From Phyllobacterium sp. 628 (GTDB taxonomy: Bacteria > Pseudomonadota > Alphaproteobacteria > Rhizobiales > Rhizobiaceae): a DNA stretch of 64,000 bases. The stretch's first letter is position 1. Each line of letters begins with the position of its first letter. The stretch spans positions 1 through 64,000 of the forward strand of contig NZ_CP050303.1 in the NCBI RefSeq assembly GCF_014189505.1, read 5' to 3'. Shown in pieces: positions 18,542 to 28,057 of the stretch. The translations under genes and the position numbers were made by a program. Below the pieces are notes generated by a model, which worked only from the letters and a program-made list of their open reading frames with translations, made no database searches and was not told the DNA's origin.

Positions 18542-19806
18542 TAGTTGATCCAATTCCGTAAAACCAGCCGCGCTACACCGGTCGCGGCTTCATCCGAGTC
18601 TGGTGCAAGCAATGGCACACCAAGGTTTTGCTGACGGATCGTTCTCCAAACCATGTTTTTTGCGCCTCCACCCACTGTTCGAATATTTTTCAAGGAAGGT
18701 CCGCCAAGCGAGCTCAGACGCTGATAGCCCATGCACTCAATGGCTGCTATGCCTTCAAAAATTGCTTGAAGATAAACCGCATCATCGGACGGACGGGGCT
18801 CAATCTTGGGCAGGTGATAGGGATCGTTGATAGGAAATCTTTCGCCGGGCTTTAGCAGAGGATAGTAATGAAGACCCGTGGAAGAGGTGGGATCCATCCT
18901 GCCGCTTAACTCATCCAGCCTGCTCTCACTGACCAGCGAAGTGATCACCGCTCCGCCCGTATTTGATGCTCCACCGGCAAGCCAAAGGTTGCCGACCCTA
19001 TGACTATAAACCCCAAATTCCGGCACGCTGATTGGCCTGTCGCAGGCAATTTTGAGGACCAAGGTAGAACCAAGCGCTGTTACTGCTTCTCCAACACCCT
19101 TCGCACCCGTTGCAAGAAAGGAAGCGCAGCCATCCGTTGTCCCGGCATGAATCTTCGCGCTTGCAGGGAGTCCCAAATCCCGCGCAGCCCTGCCAACTGG
19201 GGATATAATTTCGCCAGCGCGCACGATCTGCGGCAACATACTGCGCCGCATGCCGACATCCTCCAGCCATTCGGGCCAGATTTCGTCTTCCAGACTATAA
19301 CCTGTCTTGAGGGCATTGTTCTCATCGCCGATGGGCGTCCCCTCGCCAAGCAACATCGCGATCCAGTCTGCTTGATGAACAACCGCGCTGACACCAAGTC
19401 GGCGTGAAAGCACTATCGCCCGTCCAAGCGGCGTTGTGATTCCCCGTGCTGCGCTATCGCGCGGCGCTATGGCGTTTAATGCACTTAAAACTTTGCCGTC
19501 ATCGCATACATCGTTGTAAAGGCTGGGGAGACCAACAGGTCTGTTATCTGAATCAACGGCAACAACTGTTCCCGATGTTCCATCAACAGCAACACCGAGA
19601 ACATCGTCAAATGAACATAGCAAACGCAGGTGAGTGAGACACTCCTTTACCCCCGTCCACCACGCCCCTGCATCTCTTATCTTTTCGAGCGATCGATACG
19701 GTGCTTTTGTAGAAGCGAGCACTTCGCCGCGTTCATTCAATGCTGCGGCCCGAACACCAGACGTTCCAAGATCGATACCAATTGCTTTTGCGGACCCAAG
19801 CATCAT
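18541..19806 (-). CDS. FGGY-family kinase, D-ribulokinase-like
   Basis: 421 residues, shorter than the ~500 of xylulokinases and close to the compact D-ribulose kinases of cyanobacteria and plants. The N-terminal phosphate loop reads GIDLGTSGVRAAAL, matching that subgroup. ATPase-fold motifs continue with VAVDGTSGTVVAVD, HAGTTDGCASFLATG and GGASNTGGAV. It would phosphorylate a pentulose, best guess D-ribulose to D-ribulose 5-phosphate. It is encoded in operon B between the exported DUF4432 protein and the HAD phosphatase. The specificity is inferred from length and motif; xylulose is the alternative. Confidence 0.85.
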   Translation of the reverse strand: MMLGSAKAIGIDLGTSGVRAAALNERGEVLASTKAPYRSLEKIRDAGAWWTGVKECLTHLRLLCSFDDVLGVAVDGTSGTVVAVDSDNRPVGLPSLYNDVCDDGKVLSALNAIAPRDSAARGITTPLGRAIVLSRRLGVSAVVHQADWIAMLLGEGTPIGDENNALKTGYSLEDEIWPEWLEDVGMRRSMLPQIVRAGEIISPVGRAARDLGLPASAKIHAGTTDGCASFLATGAKGVGEAVTALGSTLVLKIACDRPISVPEFGVYSHRVGNLWLAGGASNTGGAVITSLVSESRLDELSGRMDPTSSTGLHYYPLLKPGERFPINDPYHLPKIEPRPSDDAVYLQAIFEGIAAIECMGYQRLSSLGGPSLKNIRTVGGGAKNMVWRTIRQQNLGVPLLAPDSDEAATGVARLVLRNWIN

Positions 19807-19965
19807 GATCTTGCGGATCTATCGCTATCAATAGTTTGACGATATTGCTCCGCTTTCAAGTGCTGAAATTCCATGTGGTACGCCGCATCCGGGTTCAAGG
19901 TAAATTCCTTATTTCGCATTCAAGGGAACAACTGCACGTGCTGGAACGCCTGCAGCTGCTTCAAT

Positions 19966-21195
19966 TTATTTTTGTTCGTTGAGCGGTGTCTTGAGAACAG
20001 CTGGTTCTGATTTTTGCAGTTTCGCGATTGCCTCCGCGGCAGCAGTAACTTCTGTTTTGCTGGTCAGCGCGCGTACTACGAGAGTTGCGTGATGGCTTTC
20101 ACCCCCGCGCAAAACATTCAACCGGCCAGCTGAGCGCTCTACAGGACGTGGATACGGAAAGTTGGTGGCCGGTTCTAAACCCGTGACATATCCGGTTCTG
20201 GACGGTGCTTCATTTTTCCAGAGAGAAAAGGCAGGCAGTTCCTTGATGTTGAAATCCATCACAGCGGCCTTTGTGCCATCTGCGGATTTCAACATTGTGG
20301 ATGTATTGCCGTTTTTATCCCCCTGCAACTCCATCAAATAGACCTGTTCCGTGTAACCCGGCTGATGAGGCCCTGTGTACTTGTTCCAATCGACGAGGTC
20401 ACCTTCCAACGCGCGAGCATCGCGCGGGGAAACCTTGCTCACAGCGGCAATAAACTCCGCCCCAGCCACGAGCAATGGCGGACCAAAGTTTGTATGATAG
20501 AGACTTTCAAACTCCTGAGGAGCATCCGACAGATTTGTAATCGTGTCATCGAACGTTATCTCGGGCTTGCCAATCGGCGTCGATATTTCGGCTTTCAGCT
20601 GCAGATTGGGCCCGAACATCTGGGTGTCATTCACCACACCCTTGAATACAAGTTTTGGCTCCTTGCCACCCTCATACCTTACGTCCACATAGCTGGCAGG
20701 CGTATGATCAATATTGCCATGAAGATTGAGTGGAACACCGTCCATGCCGGGAGCGCCAACCGATGCAATCCCCGCACGAACCATCCAGCCGCCGAAGCCA
20801 TCAAGCCAGCCAAGTCCACCACGATTGTTCAGATCAATAAAGGCGGGGCTTACAATTTCAGTGACGGGAGAATCCCAGCCCAGACGTAGATCGCCTACTT
20901 TCGCCTTCCAGACACCAAAGCCGCGCGTCGGAACGATCGTAAACGTCATGACGCCGTTATCGACATCGATAACCTGTACACCCTCCTGCTTTCCGCCGTG
21001 CAGCGAGCGCAGTTTCACACTCCATTTTTCGCCGCCCCATTCTTTGTGAGAGACCTCCCATGCAGGGGTGAACTTGTCGTTGGCTACATCCAGTAATATT
21101 TGCTTGTGCTCACCCGCTGCGAATGCGGACGGCATGGTTCCAATAACGCAGATGAACGTTCCTATAATGAATGGAGTTTGTACAAATGAATACAT
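19966..21195 (-). CDS. DUF4432 aldose-epimerase-like protein, exported
   Basis: 409 residues with an N-terminal signal peptide (IIGTFICVIGTMPSAFA, cleavage near 27). The mature part shows the DUF4432 pattern: GFGVWKAKVGDLRLGWDSPV, then GGLGWLDGFGGWMVRAG, then LHGNIDHTPASYVDV and a YHTNFGPPLL stretch. DUF4432 proteins have an aldose-1-epimerase-like beta fold and are thought to act on sugars. aggagg precedes the ATG. Its place in a transporter operon plus the signal suggests it conditions the sugar in the periplasm before uptake. Confidence 0.85.
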   Translation of the reverse strand: MYSFVQTPFIIGTFICVIGTMPSAFAAGEHKQILLDVANDKFTPAWEVSHKEWGGEKWSVKLRSLHGGKQEGVQVIDVDNGVMTFTIVPTRGFGVWKAKVGDLRLGWDSPVTEIVSPAFIDLNNRGGLGWLDGFGGWMVRAGIASVGAPGMDGVPLNLHGNIDHTPASYVDVRYEGGKEPKLVFKGVVNDTQMFGPNLQLKAEISTPIGKPEITFDDTITNLSDAPQEFESLYHTNFGPPLLVAGAEFIAAVSKVSPRDARALEGDLVDWNKYTGPHQPGYTEQVYLMELQGDKNGNTSTMLKSADGTKAAVMDFNIKELPAFSLWKNEAPSRTGYVTGLEPATNFPYPRPVERSAGRLNVLRGGESHHATLVVRALTSKTEVTAAAEAIAKLQKSEPAVLKTPLNEQK

Positions 21196-21248
21196 TTTTT
21201 CCTCCTCAGAAATTTAACTTGTTCAATCGCGACAGAACGGTTGCGACG

Positions 21249-21274
21249 ACGTGACGGAGGGCTCCCCGCCACGT
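21249..21274 (-). terminator. Intercistronic stem-loop after the binding-protein gene
   Basis: Arms acgtgacgg and ccgccacgt pair with one mismatch around a GC-rich loop, directly after the binding-protein stop. Such structures often stop part of the transcription or protect the upstream mRNA, so binding protein is made in excess over downstream enzymes. The role is inferred. Confidence 0.45.
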
Positions 21275-21295
21275 TATCGGCAGCGATCCGCAGCA

Positions 21296-22402
21296 TTAAA
21301 AATCAAATGACGAGGCGTTTTCCTTATTGAACACGAAGGGGGCACCCAACAGAATTTCGCTTCCGTTGATCACCTTGAGCTCGCCCAGCTTGCCAGCCTT
21401 CACAGACTTGCTGCCTGGCTTCAGGTCCCCGTCTGCAGTTGCGCGCAAGACGTAAGCCGCTGCGTAACCAAGATCGACCGGATTCCAGAGAATTGCCGAC
21501 TTGACGCAGCCCGATGCAAAATAGGGCTTCATCGCATTTGGTGTGGCAAGGCCAACGACCGAGATGCTTCCGCATTTTCCGGATTGGGTGATCGCATCGG
21601 CAGCGGCGGGAGTTGCGACACTCGTCATTCCAACTATGCCCTTCAGATCAGGACCATACTTGTTAATCAGGGTCTTTGCCTGATTGAAGGAGAGGATATT
21701 GTCCTCTTGCGCTTCAACTGTTTCGAGCCATTTCATTTTCGGGTGACATTTGGCCTGATAAGCCGACATTTCGGCTATCCAGCGTGCCTGATTGGGCGTG
21801 GTGAATGTCGACGTCACAATTGCAAAAGCCCCATCCTCCCCGATCTCCTTGGAGAGGGTGTCGATCAGCGATTTCGCGACGCCATTAAATTCCGCCTGAT
21901 TTACAAACCACTGCCGTGAATCGGGGCTCGAATTGGCGTCATAACCAACCACATTGATACCTGCTGCTAGAGCCTTTTTGAGTATCGGAGCAATGGCAAC
22001 GGGATCATTTGCCGCGTAGAGAATGCCATCGACACCACTGGTGGTGTAGTTGTCAATCAGCGTGATCTGGTCATCGATATTTGCTTTGGTTGGACCATCC
22101 GTCTTAACATCCATAGTCCCCATCTCTTTCGCAGCCTCGGCAATACCTTTTGACGTGGCGGTGAAATATCCGATGCCGACAAGTTTGGGGATATCGACGG
22201 CCTTGAGGGTTTTGCCCTTCCGATTGGGTGCATCAACAGCCGCCCCGCCATCGTAAGGTTTGGAGGCAACGTCAGCTGGAGAGGCATCGCACGCCAGAGG
22301 GTTGGTGGGCTGATCATCTGCCCCTGTCCAAGCCGGGGCCGCATACGAGACGCCGGTCAATAGCGACAGGCTCAGGAATGTCGGTAAAACTTTGATAAGC
22401 AT
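21296..22402 (-). CDS. Sugar ABC transporter substrate-binding protein (RhaS/LsrB type)
   Basis: 368 residues with a signal peptide (MLIKVLPTFLSLSLLTGVSYA). A ~50-residue linker precedes the Peripla_BP_4 domain: VGIGYFTATSKGIAEAAKEMG, then DQITLIDNYTTSGVDGILYA and AAGINVVGYDANS. It binds a sugar in the periplasm. ggaggagaacc lies before the ATG. With two non-identical permeases and one fused ATPase this resembles the RhaSTPQ or LsrACDB layout. The ligand is unknown; neighbours point to a pentitol or pentulose. Confidence 0.92.
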   Translation of the reverse strand: MLIKVLPTFLSLSLLTGVSYAAPAWTGADDQPTNPLACDASPADVASKPYDGGAAVDAPNRKGKTLKAVDIPKLVGIGYFTATSKGIAEAAKEMGTMDVKTDGPTKANIDDQITLIDNYTTSGVDGILYAANDPVAIAPILKKALAAGINVVGYDANSSPDSRQWFVNQAEFNGVAKSLIDTLSKEIGEDGAFAIVTSTFTTPNQARWIAEMSAYQAKCHPKMKWLETVEAQEDNILSFNQAKTLINKYGPDLKGIVGMTSVATPAAADAITQSGKCGSISVVGLATPNAMKPYFASGCVKSAILWNPVDLGYAAAYVLRATADGDLKPGSKSVKAGKLGELKVINGSEILLGAPFVFNKENASSFDF

Positions 22403-22461
22403 AGGTTCTCCTCCTTATTATTGTTGGCTGTTTGCTTGGCTGGCGAGGCTAAAGGTCTGGA

Positions 22462-23424
22462 TCAATGTTCCGGGAAGCCATCCCGGCTGAAGATGTTGCT
22501 GAGCAAAATCGTGACAATCAGGACGGCACCAATGACAACGATCGTGCCGTCGCCCCTGACACCTGCCAGAGAGAGTCCGTTTTTTAAACTTTGAATGAGA
22601 ATCAGGCCAAGGATGGTACCGACGATGGTTCCCTTACCGCCGAATATGCTTGTACCTCCAAGCACGACAGCAGTGATGGCATCAAGTTCGAGACCTGTTC
22701 CCATGTCCGAGCGCGTCGTAGAGACGCGCGAAACAAAAATCACTCCGGCAATGGCTGCGGCAAAGCCCGATGCGGTATAAATGGCGAGTTTTGACCGCTC
22801 GACAGACAACCCGGAAAAGCGGGCAGCAATTTCGTTGGAACCGACCGCGTAAACCGTTCGTCCCCACACGGTGCATGACAGGATTATGGTTGCCGTAATT
22901 GCGAAAATGAAGAGAACCAACAGCTGGGTGGGCAGGCCGTTAATCTGGCCTTGTCCAAGAAGATAAAACCAGTCCGGATAACCTCCAACGGATCGGGCTT
23001 GGCTGATACCTTCTGCAAGCCCGCGATAAAGCGCGAGTGTTCCCAGCGTGGCTATCAATGGCGGAACACCGCAACGTGCTATGATGAGCCCGTTGACAAA
23101 GCCCCCCAACGTGCCAACTCCGACCGCAAGTGCAGCAGCCACGGGCAGGGATATTCCGAAATTATGCCAGAATACCCCAATCAGGATTGCAGTAAGGCCC
23201 ATGATGGACCCTACAGAAAGGTCGATACCGCCGGAAGCGATCACAAAAGTCATCGCCACGGCGACCAGCCCCACCTCCGTCATCAGCCGGCCTTGATTAA
23301 GCAGATTTGCCACAGTGAAAAATCGATCCGACTGCGCGGACAGAGCAACCAGTGCGAACACAACCACCATCGCAAGAATAGTTTCGTGGCGCGTGAGTGA
23401 GCGAATGTGTGCAAAACTGGCCAT
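22462..23424 (-). CDS. Sugar ABC transporter permease (RbsC family), second of two
   Basis: 320 residues, about eight or nine membrane helices. The family signatures are FVIASGGIDLSVGSIMGL near 62-79 and AVVLGGTSIFGGKGTIVG near 245. It is the second of two different permeases in operon B and starts 4 bp after the first ends, so they should form a heterodimeric channel. Confidence 0.93.
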   Translation of the reverse strand: MASFAHIRSLTRHETILAMVVVFALVALSAQSDRFFTVANLLNQGRLMTEVGLVAVAMTFVIASGGIDLSVGSIMGLTAILIGVFWHNFGISLPVAAALAVGVGTLGGFVNGLIIARCGVPPLIATLGTLALYRGLAEGISQARSVGGYPDWFYLLGQGQINGLPTQLLVLFIFAITATIILSCTVWGRTVYAVGSNEIAARFSGLSVERSKLAIYTASGFAAAIAGVIFVSRVSTTRSDMGTGLELDAITAVVLGGTSIFGGKGTIVGTILGLILIQSLKNGLSLAGVRGDGTIVVIGAVLIVTILLSNIFSRDGFPEH

Positions 23425-23428
23425 CGTC

Positions 23429-24430
23429 TTATCCCCATACTTTGCGACGGCGCATCATGTCGGCAAGCACGGTGATCAGGATGAGCAGTCCGATCACGGC
23501 TCGCAGCCAATATGCCGATACATTAGTGAAAATGAGGGCCGAACCGATCGTCGCGAAAAGAATGGCGGCCAATGTTGACCCAATCACGGTTCCGGTTCCT
23601 CCGAGGACGGAGACGCCACCGATAACTGCAGCCGTTATAATTGTCAGTTCGAGATTGGGTGGAACAGTTGATTGTATAACCTGCAATTGAGTGGCAAACA
23701 GAATTGTTGCTAAGCCGGCAAATGCCCCATGGATCGTGAAGACCATGACGATCCGCCTCTGAATGCGAATACCCGCTGCCAGCGCTGCTTCCCTGTTTCC
23801 GCCGATGGCATAAAGGGAGCGTCCAAGTGCCGAGTATTTGAGCCACACCGACGCAAATACAGTGAGCACGATCATCGCCAGAATTGGAAAAGGCACGCCC
23901 AGCATGACACGTTGCGCGAGCAGAAAATCAGGAGGCAAATTCGAAATCCAGGCTCCGCCGGTAACGCTGACCAACCCGCCTTTGAGAACAGACAGCATAC
24001 CCAGAGTGGCGATGATTGAAGGTATTCTTCCGTAAGCGACAAGGATCCCGACGACCGCATTGATCGCCATTCCAATGACCACGGGCATTAACCAGGCAAG
24101 CCACACGGGGTAGCCCGAAACGGCTAATGTCCCCGATATTGTCGCAAGCACGCCGATGAGTGCACCAACCGACACATCAATCTGCCCAGTTATGATGAGC
24201 ATGGACATGCCGATGGCAGCAACCGCGATATAAGCATTTCCGGCAAAAATTGAATTCAGATTGTCGAAGCTCAGAAAACGCGGACTGTACAAGCCGACGG
24301 AGACAAACATTATCAGTATGGCACATAGGATCGTCAGTTCCTGACCGTACGACCTGTACGCATACCTGATGAACGCGTTGCCTTTTCCCGGCAGGGGAGC
24401 AGCCTGTGTATCATCGGTTGTCGCCGTCAT
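23429..24430 (-). CDS. Sugar ABC transporter permease (RbsC family), first of two
   Basis: 333 residues with family signatures MLIITGQIDVSVGALIGV and AAVIGGVSVLGGTGTVIG. The N-terminus has a ~25-residue hydrophilic lead before the first helix. Its ATG overlaps the stop of the ATPase gene by 4 bases (ATGA), so translation is coupled. It pairs with the next permease. Confidence 0.93.
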   Translation of the reverse strand: MTATTDDTQAAPLPGKGNAFIRYAYRSYGQELTILCAILIMFVSVGLYSPRFLSFDNLNSIFAGNAYIAVAAIGMSMLIITGQIDVSVGALIGVLATISGTLAVSGYPVWLAWLMPVVIGMAINAVVGILVAYGRIPSIIATLGMLSVLKGGLVSVTGGAWISNLPPDFLLAQRVMLGVPFPILAMIVLTVFASVWLKYSALGRSLYAIGGNREAALAAGIRIQRRIVMVFTIHGAFAGLATILFATQLQVIQSTVPPNLELTIITAAVIGGVSVLGGTGTVIGSTLAAILFATIGSALIFTNVSAYWLRAVIGLLILITVLADMMRRRKVWG

Positions 24431-25947
24431 GCTGCTTCAGCCTTTTGCGAGACAGTCATGGCAGCGCCGATACGTTCAGGCGTGGCATTTTCACGGTCGA
24501 TTATCGCGGTGCATCGGCCATTGTTCATGATCAATACCCGATCGCTCATTCCAAGGACTTCCGGCAACTCGCTGGAAATCAGAATGATTGACATTCCCTT
24601 CTTTGCGAGTTCGTCGATCATCCGGTGAATTTCAGCTTTTGCACCGACATCGATACCTCGGGTGGGCTCATCGAGGATGAGGACTTCCGGATTGGTCTCC
24701 AGCCATTTGGCGAGGACCACTTTTTGCTGATTGCCACCTGAAAGGCGCCCCACGGGCTGATTTGGGCCCGCCTTCGCCTTGATATTGAAACGTCTGATCA
24801 AATTTCTTGCGCGCTTTTTCTCATAGGAAAATCGTATGAAAATGCCTTTGGAATTACGCTCAAAAGCCGCCATAGACAAATTTTCGCGAACGCTCATCGA
24901 CTTGATCAGCCCCTGCAAACCCCGATCCTCCGGCACATAGGCTATTCCAAGATCTCTGGCTTGTGACGGCGTCCTGATTGTTACGCGTGTGCCTTTCAGA
25001 TCGATTGTGCCCGCAGTTGCTGGAGCTAGCCCAAACAATGCGTGAGCAAGTTCCGTGCGGCCTGATCCGACCAATCCAGCGACACCCAATATTTCCCCAC
25101 GCCGCAGGGAAAACGACACATCTTTGACGAGTGAGCCAGACGATAAATTATGGACCTCTAAAGTGGTCTCTCCGAAAATTGGCTCTGACTTTGGAAACAC
25201 TGTTTCAATCGGACGCCCCACCATCATTGTGACAAGTCTGGCTTCGTTGACAGCATGCGCTGGCTCTGTGCCTATTATTTGCCCGTCACGAAGAACAGTC
25301 ACACGGTCAGCGAGCGCAAAAATCTCCGGCATCCGGTGACTGACATAAATGATACCAACCCCGCGCGATCGCAAGTTCTTCACGATGCTCATCAATCGCC
25401 TCACATCCCCCTGTGCGAGGGAGGCAGTCGGTTCGTCCATTATCAGAACGCGGGCGTTATAGCTCAGCGCTTTGGCGATTTCGACGCGCTGACGCTGCGC
25501 TACGGAAAGCTCCCGTACTTTGATGCTTACATCGAGATCAGTGCTGTCCAATTGGTCCAAGAGGTCACGCGCCCGTGCATGCACGCCCCTCCAATCAATT
25601 CCGCCCCAAGCATGGCGAGGCGAATGGCCGAGCAAAATGTTCTCAGCCACCGAAAGCTCGGGAAACAGCAATAGTTCCTGGTATACCGTGGTGATGCCCC
25701 GCCGCATTGCATCGGCAGTGGAGGTGAATCTTGTTTCCTTGGTCTCGACAGAAATTATTCCGGAATCGGGTGTGAACAGGCCCGACATAATTTTGATGAG
25801 TGTTGATTTTCCAGCACCGTTTTCACCAAGAAGCGCATGCACTTCTCCCGATCGAACGTCGAAATTCACATTGCGTAGCACAGGGATCCCGACAAAAGAC
25901 TTCGAGATATCAGAGAGCGCCAAATAGCTCTTTTGAAGGGGCTGCAT
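24427..25947 (-). CDS. Sugar ABC transporter double ATPase (RbsA/MglA type)
   Basis: 506 residues with two ATPase modules. The N-terminal module has an intact Walker [10 protein letters not shown] near 40 and signature LSVAQRQRVEIAKAL. The C-terminal module has a non-canonical Walker A (GLVGSGRTE), as is normal in this family, and [15 protein letters not shown] with [12 protein letters not shown]. It is the first gene of operon B and follows a 345-bp promoter region. Confidence 0.95.
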   Translation of the reverse strand: MQPLQKSYLALSDISKSFVGIPVLRNVNFDVRSGEVHALLGENGAGKSTLIKIMSGLFTPDSGIISVETKETRFTSTADAMRRGITTVYQELLLFPELSVAENILLGHSPRHAWGGIDWRGVHARARDLLDQLDSTDLDVSIKVRELSVAQRQRVEIAKALSYNARVLIMDEPTASLAQGDVRRLMSIVKNLRSRGVGIIYVSHRMPEIFALADRVTVLRDGQIIGTEPAHAVNEARLVTMMVGRPIETVFPKSEPIFGETTLEVHNLSSGSLVKDVSFSLRRGEILGVAGLVGSGRTELAHALFGLAPATAGTIDLKGTRVTIRTPSQARDLGIAYVPEDRGLQGLIKSMSVRENLSMAAFERNSKGIFIRFSYEKKRARNLIRRFNIKAKAGPNQPVGRLSGGNQQKVVLAKWLETNPEVLILDEPTRGIDVGAKAEIHRMIDELAKKGMSIILISSELPEVLGMSDRVLIMNNGRCTAIIDRENATPERIGAAMTVSQKAEAA

Positions 25948-26292
25948 ATTTTCTCCCTTGTGATCGTGACTTTAAGTCGTCACTTTTTGCATCACTTTAT
26001 GATTTAACTTAAGCATAAATGATTATATTCAGTCAATCTATTAAATTTTATGGAGATGTTGATTATAAAAAGTCATTTTGAGAGAATGTCATCAACACCT
26101 ACCTAAGGCTGGTTAAACCCGAGCTGATACGGTTCAGAGATGATGGATATGTCGAAGTAACCCGTGCTCGGACATCGTGCGGCGAAGAAACCGCAGATAT
26201 CCAAAAAGAGCAGTCGCCCATTCAGTTAAATACCAGTCCGCAAAGCGTTATCTGCTGCGGGCAGAGGTGATCACTTTCATCTTGTCGTTGCG
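25948..26292. promoter_or_regulatory. Promoter region of operon B, 345 bp
   Basis: No gene is supported. The first ~150 bp beside the ATPase start are very AT-rich and hold an inverted repeat, gtgac and gtcac separated by 8 bases (25966-25983), about 20 bp from the ATG, plus several direct tgat/atga-type half-sites. A DeoR-type operator is plausible. The remaining ~190 bp, next to the end of the dehydrogenase gene, show no structure I can name. Confidence 0.5.
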
Positions 26293-27024
26293 CTAGACGC
26301 CATCAAAGCTTGTCGGAAGCACGAGCATATCGCGGATGGTCACAGTGCGTTTGCGGGTAAGCATGTAAATGACTGCATCAGCCACCTCGCTGGGATCGAT
26401 CAAGGCGCCGGCTTCTTTTGCTTTGCGCAGGTTTTCCTCTGGCCAGTCAGCCAGCAGGGCGGACACCACGGGCCCCGGAGATACCTGAGCCACACGCACG
26501 CCGAACGGTATCATTTGGCGGCGCATCGTCTGGACAAAACATGTAATCGCCCATTTCGAGGATGAATAGACGGGTTCCCAATGGATCGGAAAATGGCCGG
26601 CGACCGAGCAGGTTACGATAATGTCGCCGGTCTTGCGCTCAGTCATGTGCGGCACGACTGCATGGACATTTTTTATGACCGCGTTGACGTTGAGATTGAG
26701 CATTCTGTCGATTGCATCCGGCGTGGTGTCGGCCAAATTTCCGCCAATGTAGGAGCCTGCGTTACAGTAAAGTATATCGATATGATCAACCTTTTGCAGA
26801 ATGTCGGGAATCATCCTGTTGCAGCTTCCCTCATCCAGAAGGTTCGTTATCTGTGGAATGGCTTTTTCGCCCAGCTTGCCAGCAAGAGCGATCAGAGCCG
26901 CCTCGTTCCAGTCTACCATGACCACAGTAGCGCCTTGTTCAAGGAGAGCTTCAGTGGCGGCCAACCCGATTCCGGAAGCGGCACCCGTTATGACAGCGAT
27001 TTTCCCTTGCAATGAAACAGACAT
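26293..27024 (-). CDS. rbtD: Ribitol 2-dehydrogenase-like SDR
   Basis: 243 residues. The start at ATG 27024 is preceded by agaggag; the frame continues 12 codons further without support. Classical SDR features: cofactor loop TGAASGIG near 12-19, NAG in YCNAGSYIGG, and the catalytic Tyr-x-x-x-Lys in EPVYSSSK. Beyond the SDR core it carries stretches I recognise from enterobacterial ribitol dehydrogenase: NAGSYIGGNLADTTPD, WEPVYSSSK, GPVVSALLADWP and VTIRDMLVLP near the end. Reaction: ribitol + NAD to D-ribulose + NADH. It is the last gene of operon C, 39 bp after the permease, and next to the ribulokinase-like operon B. Confidence 0.82.
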   Translation of the reverse strand: MSVSLQGKIAVITGAASGIGLAATEALLEQGATVVMVDWNEAALIALAGKLGEKAIPQITNLLDEGSCNRMIPDILQKVDHIDILYCNAGSYIGGNLADTTPDAIDRMLNLNVNAVIKNVHAVVPHMTERKTGDIIVTCSVAGHFPIHWEPVYSSSKWAITCFVQTMRRQMIPFGVRVAQVSPGPVVSALLADWPEENLRKAKEAGALIDPSEVADAVIYMLTRKRTVTIRDMLVLPTSFDGV

Positions 27025-27063
27025 GCTTTTCTCCTCTTGCTTCAATGATGTTCCGGCCATGGC

Positions 27064-28056
27064 TCAACGCCATTCACGTCCGATGTAGATAGTCAGCAGA
27101 ATGATGGAACCCTTGATCACATCCTGGAGATAAGGGTTGATACCCATCAGATTGAGCCCGTTGTTGAGAATGCCCAGCAGCACCGCCCCGATCAAAGTAC
27201 CCAGGATCAGCCCTCTCCCGCCGACTATTGCCGTGCCGCCAAGGACAACGGCAGCAATGGCGTCAAGCTCGAACCCGACGCCGGCATTGGGCTGCCCGCT
27301 CATCAGCCTACCAACCAGAATTATCGCCGCGAGCGCCGCAGTCAGGCCGGAAATCCCGTACACCGCCAGTTTGACACGCTGTGTCTTCACGCCGGAGAGG
27401 CGAGCAGCAAGCTCGTTTCCACCAAGAGCGTAGACGTGGCGTCCGAAAGCGGTCCGTTGCAGGAGCACCCAAGCGACGGCATAGCTGACGAGCATGATAA
27501 TAACCGGCACCGGTACGACCCCTACTCGTCCGACACCAAACCACGATAGCCAGCTGGGTATCCCGCTGATCGGATAGCCTCCCGAGTAAATCAGGCCCAA
27601 CCCCCGCGCCATGCCCATGGTGGCGAGTGTCACAATAATCGAAGGCATCTTCCCCCATGCGACAAGGGTGCCATTGATTAAACCGATACTCACTCCGACG
27701 ATAAGCCCGATAGCAAGGCCCAGTGGTGCGGATACTCCCGCATGCACCATCATTCCAGCGCTCAAGGTGCCAACAAGTGCCATGACCGCACCAACCGAAA
27801 GATCGATACCGCCCGTCAGAATGACGAACGTCATGCCAATCGCAAGAATACCAACGATAGAGACCTGACGCAGCACATTCATGATGTTGTTGAGGGTGAA
27901 GAAATTGTCACTCGCCAGACCCATCAGAACGGACACGACAATCAAGCCGATCAGCGGGAGTGCCAGCGGCGAACGCAGCACATATTCCAGGCCTAATCTA
28001 ACCGTACCTGACCCAATTGCCGTTGGGGCCCTTGTGATTTTTGTTTCCTGCAGCAT
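27064..28056 (-). CDS. Sugar ABC transporter permease (RbsC family), operon C
   Basis: 330 residues, about eight to ten membrane helices. Signatures are FVILTGGIDLSVGAVMAL and AVVLGGTAIVGGRGLILG. Only one permease occurs in this operon, so a homodimer is expected, unlike operon B. It begins 1 bp after the ATPase stop. Confidence 0.94.
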   Translation of the reverse strand: MLQETKITRAPTAIGSGTVRLGLEYVLRSPLALPLIGLIVVSVLMGLASDNFFTLNNIMNVLRQVSIVGILAIGMTFVILTGGIDLSVGAVMALVGTLSAGMMVHAGVSAPLGLAIGLIVGVSIGLINGTLVAWGKMPSIIVTLATMGMARGLGLIYSGGYPISGIPSWLSWFGVGRVGVVPVPVIIMLVSYAVAWVLLQRTAFGRHVYALGGNELAARLSGVKTQRVKLAVYGISGLTAALAAIILVGRLMSGQPNAGVGFELDAIAAVVLGGTAIVGGRGLILGTLIGAVLLGILNNGLNLMGINPYLQDVIKGSIILLTIYIGREWR

Positions 28057-28057
28057 G

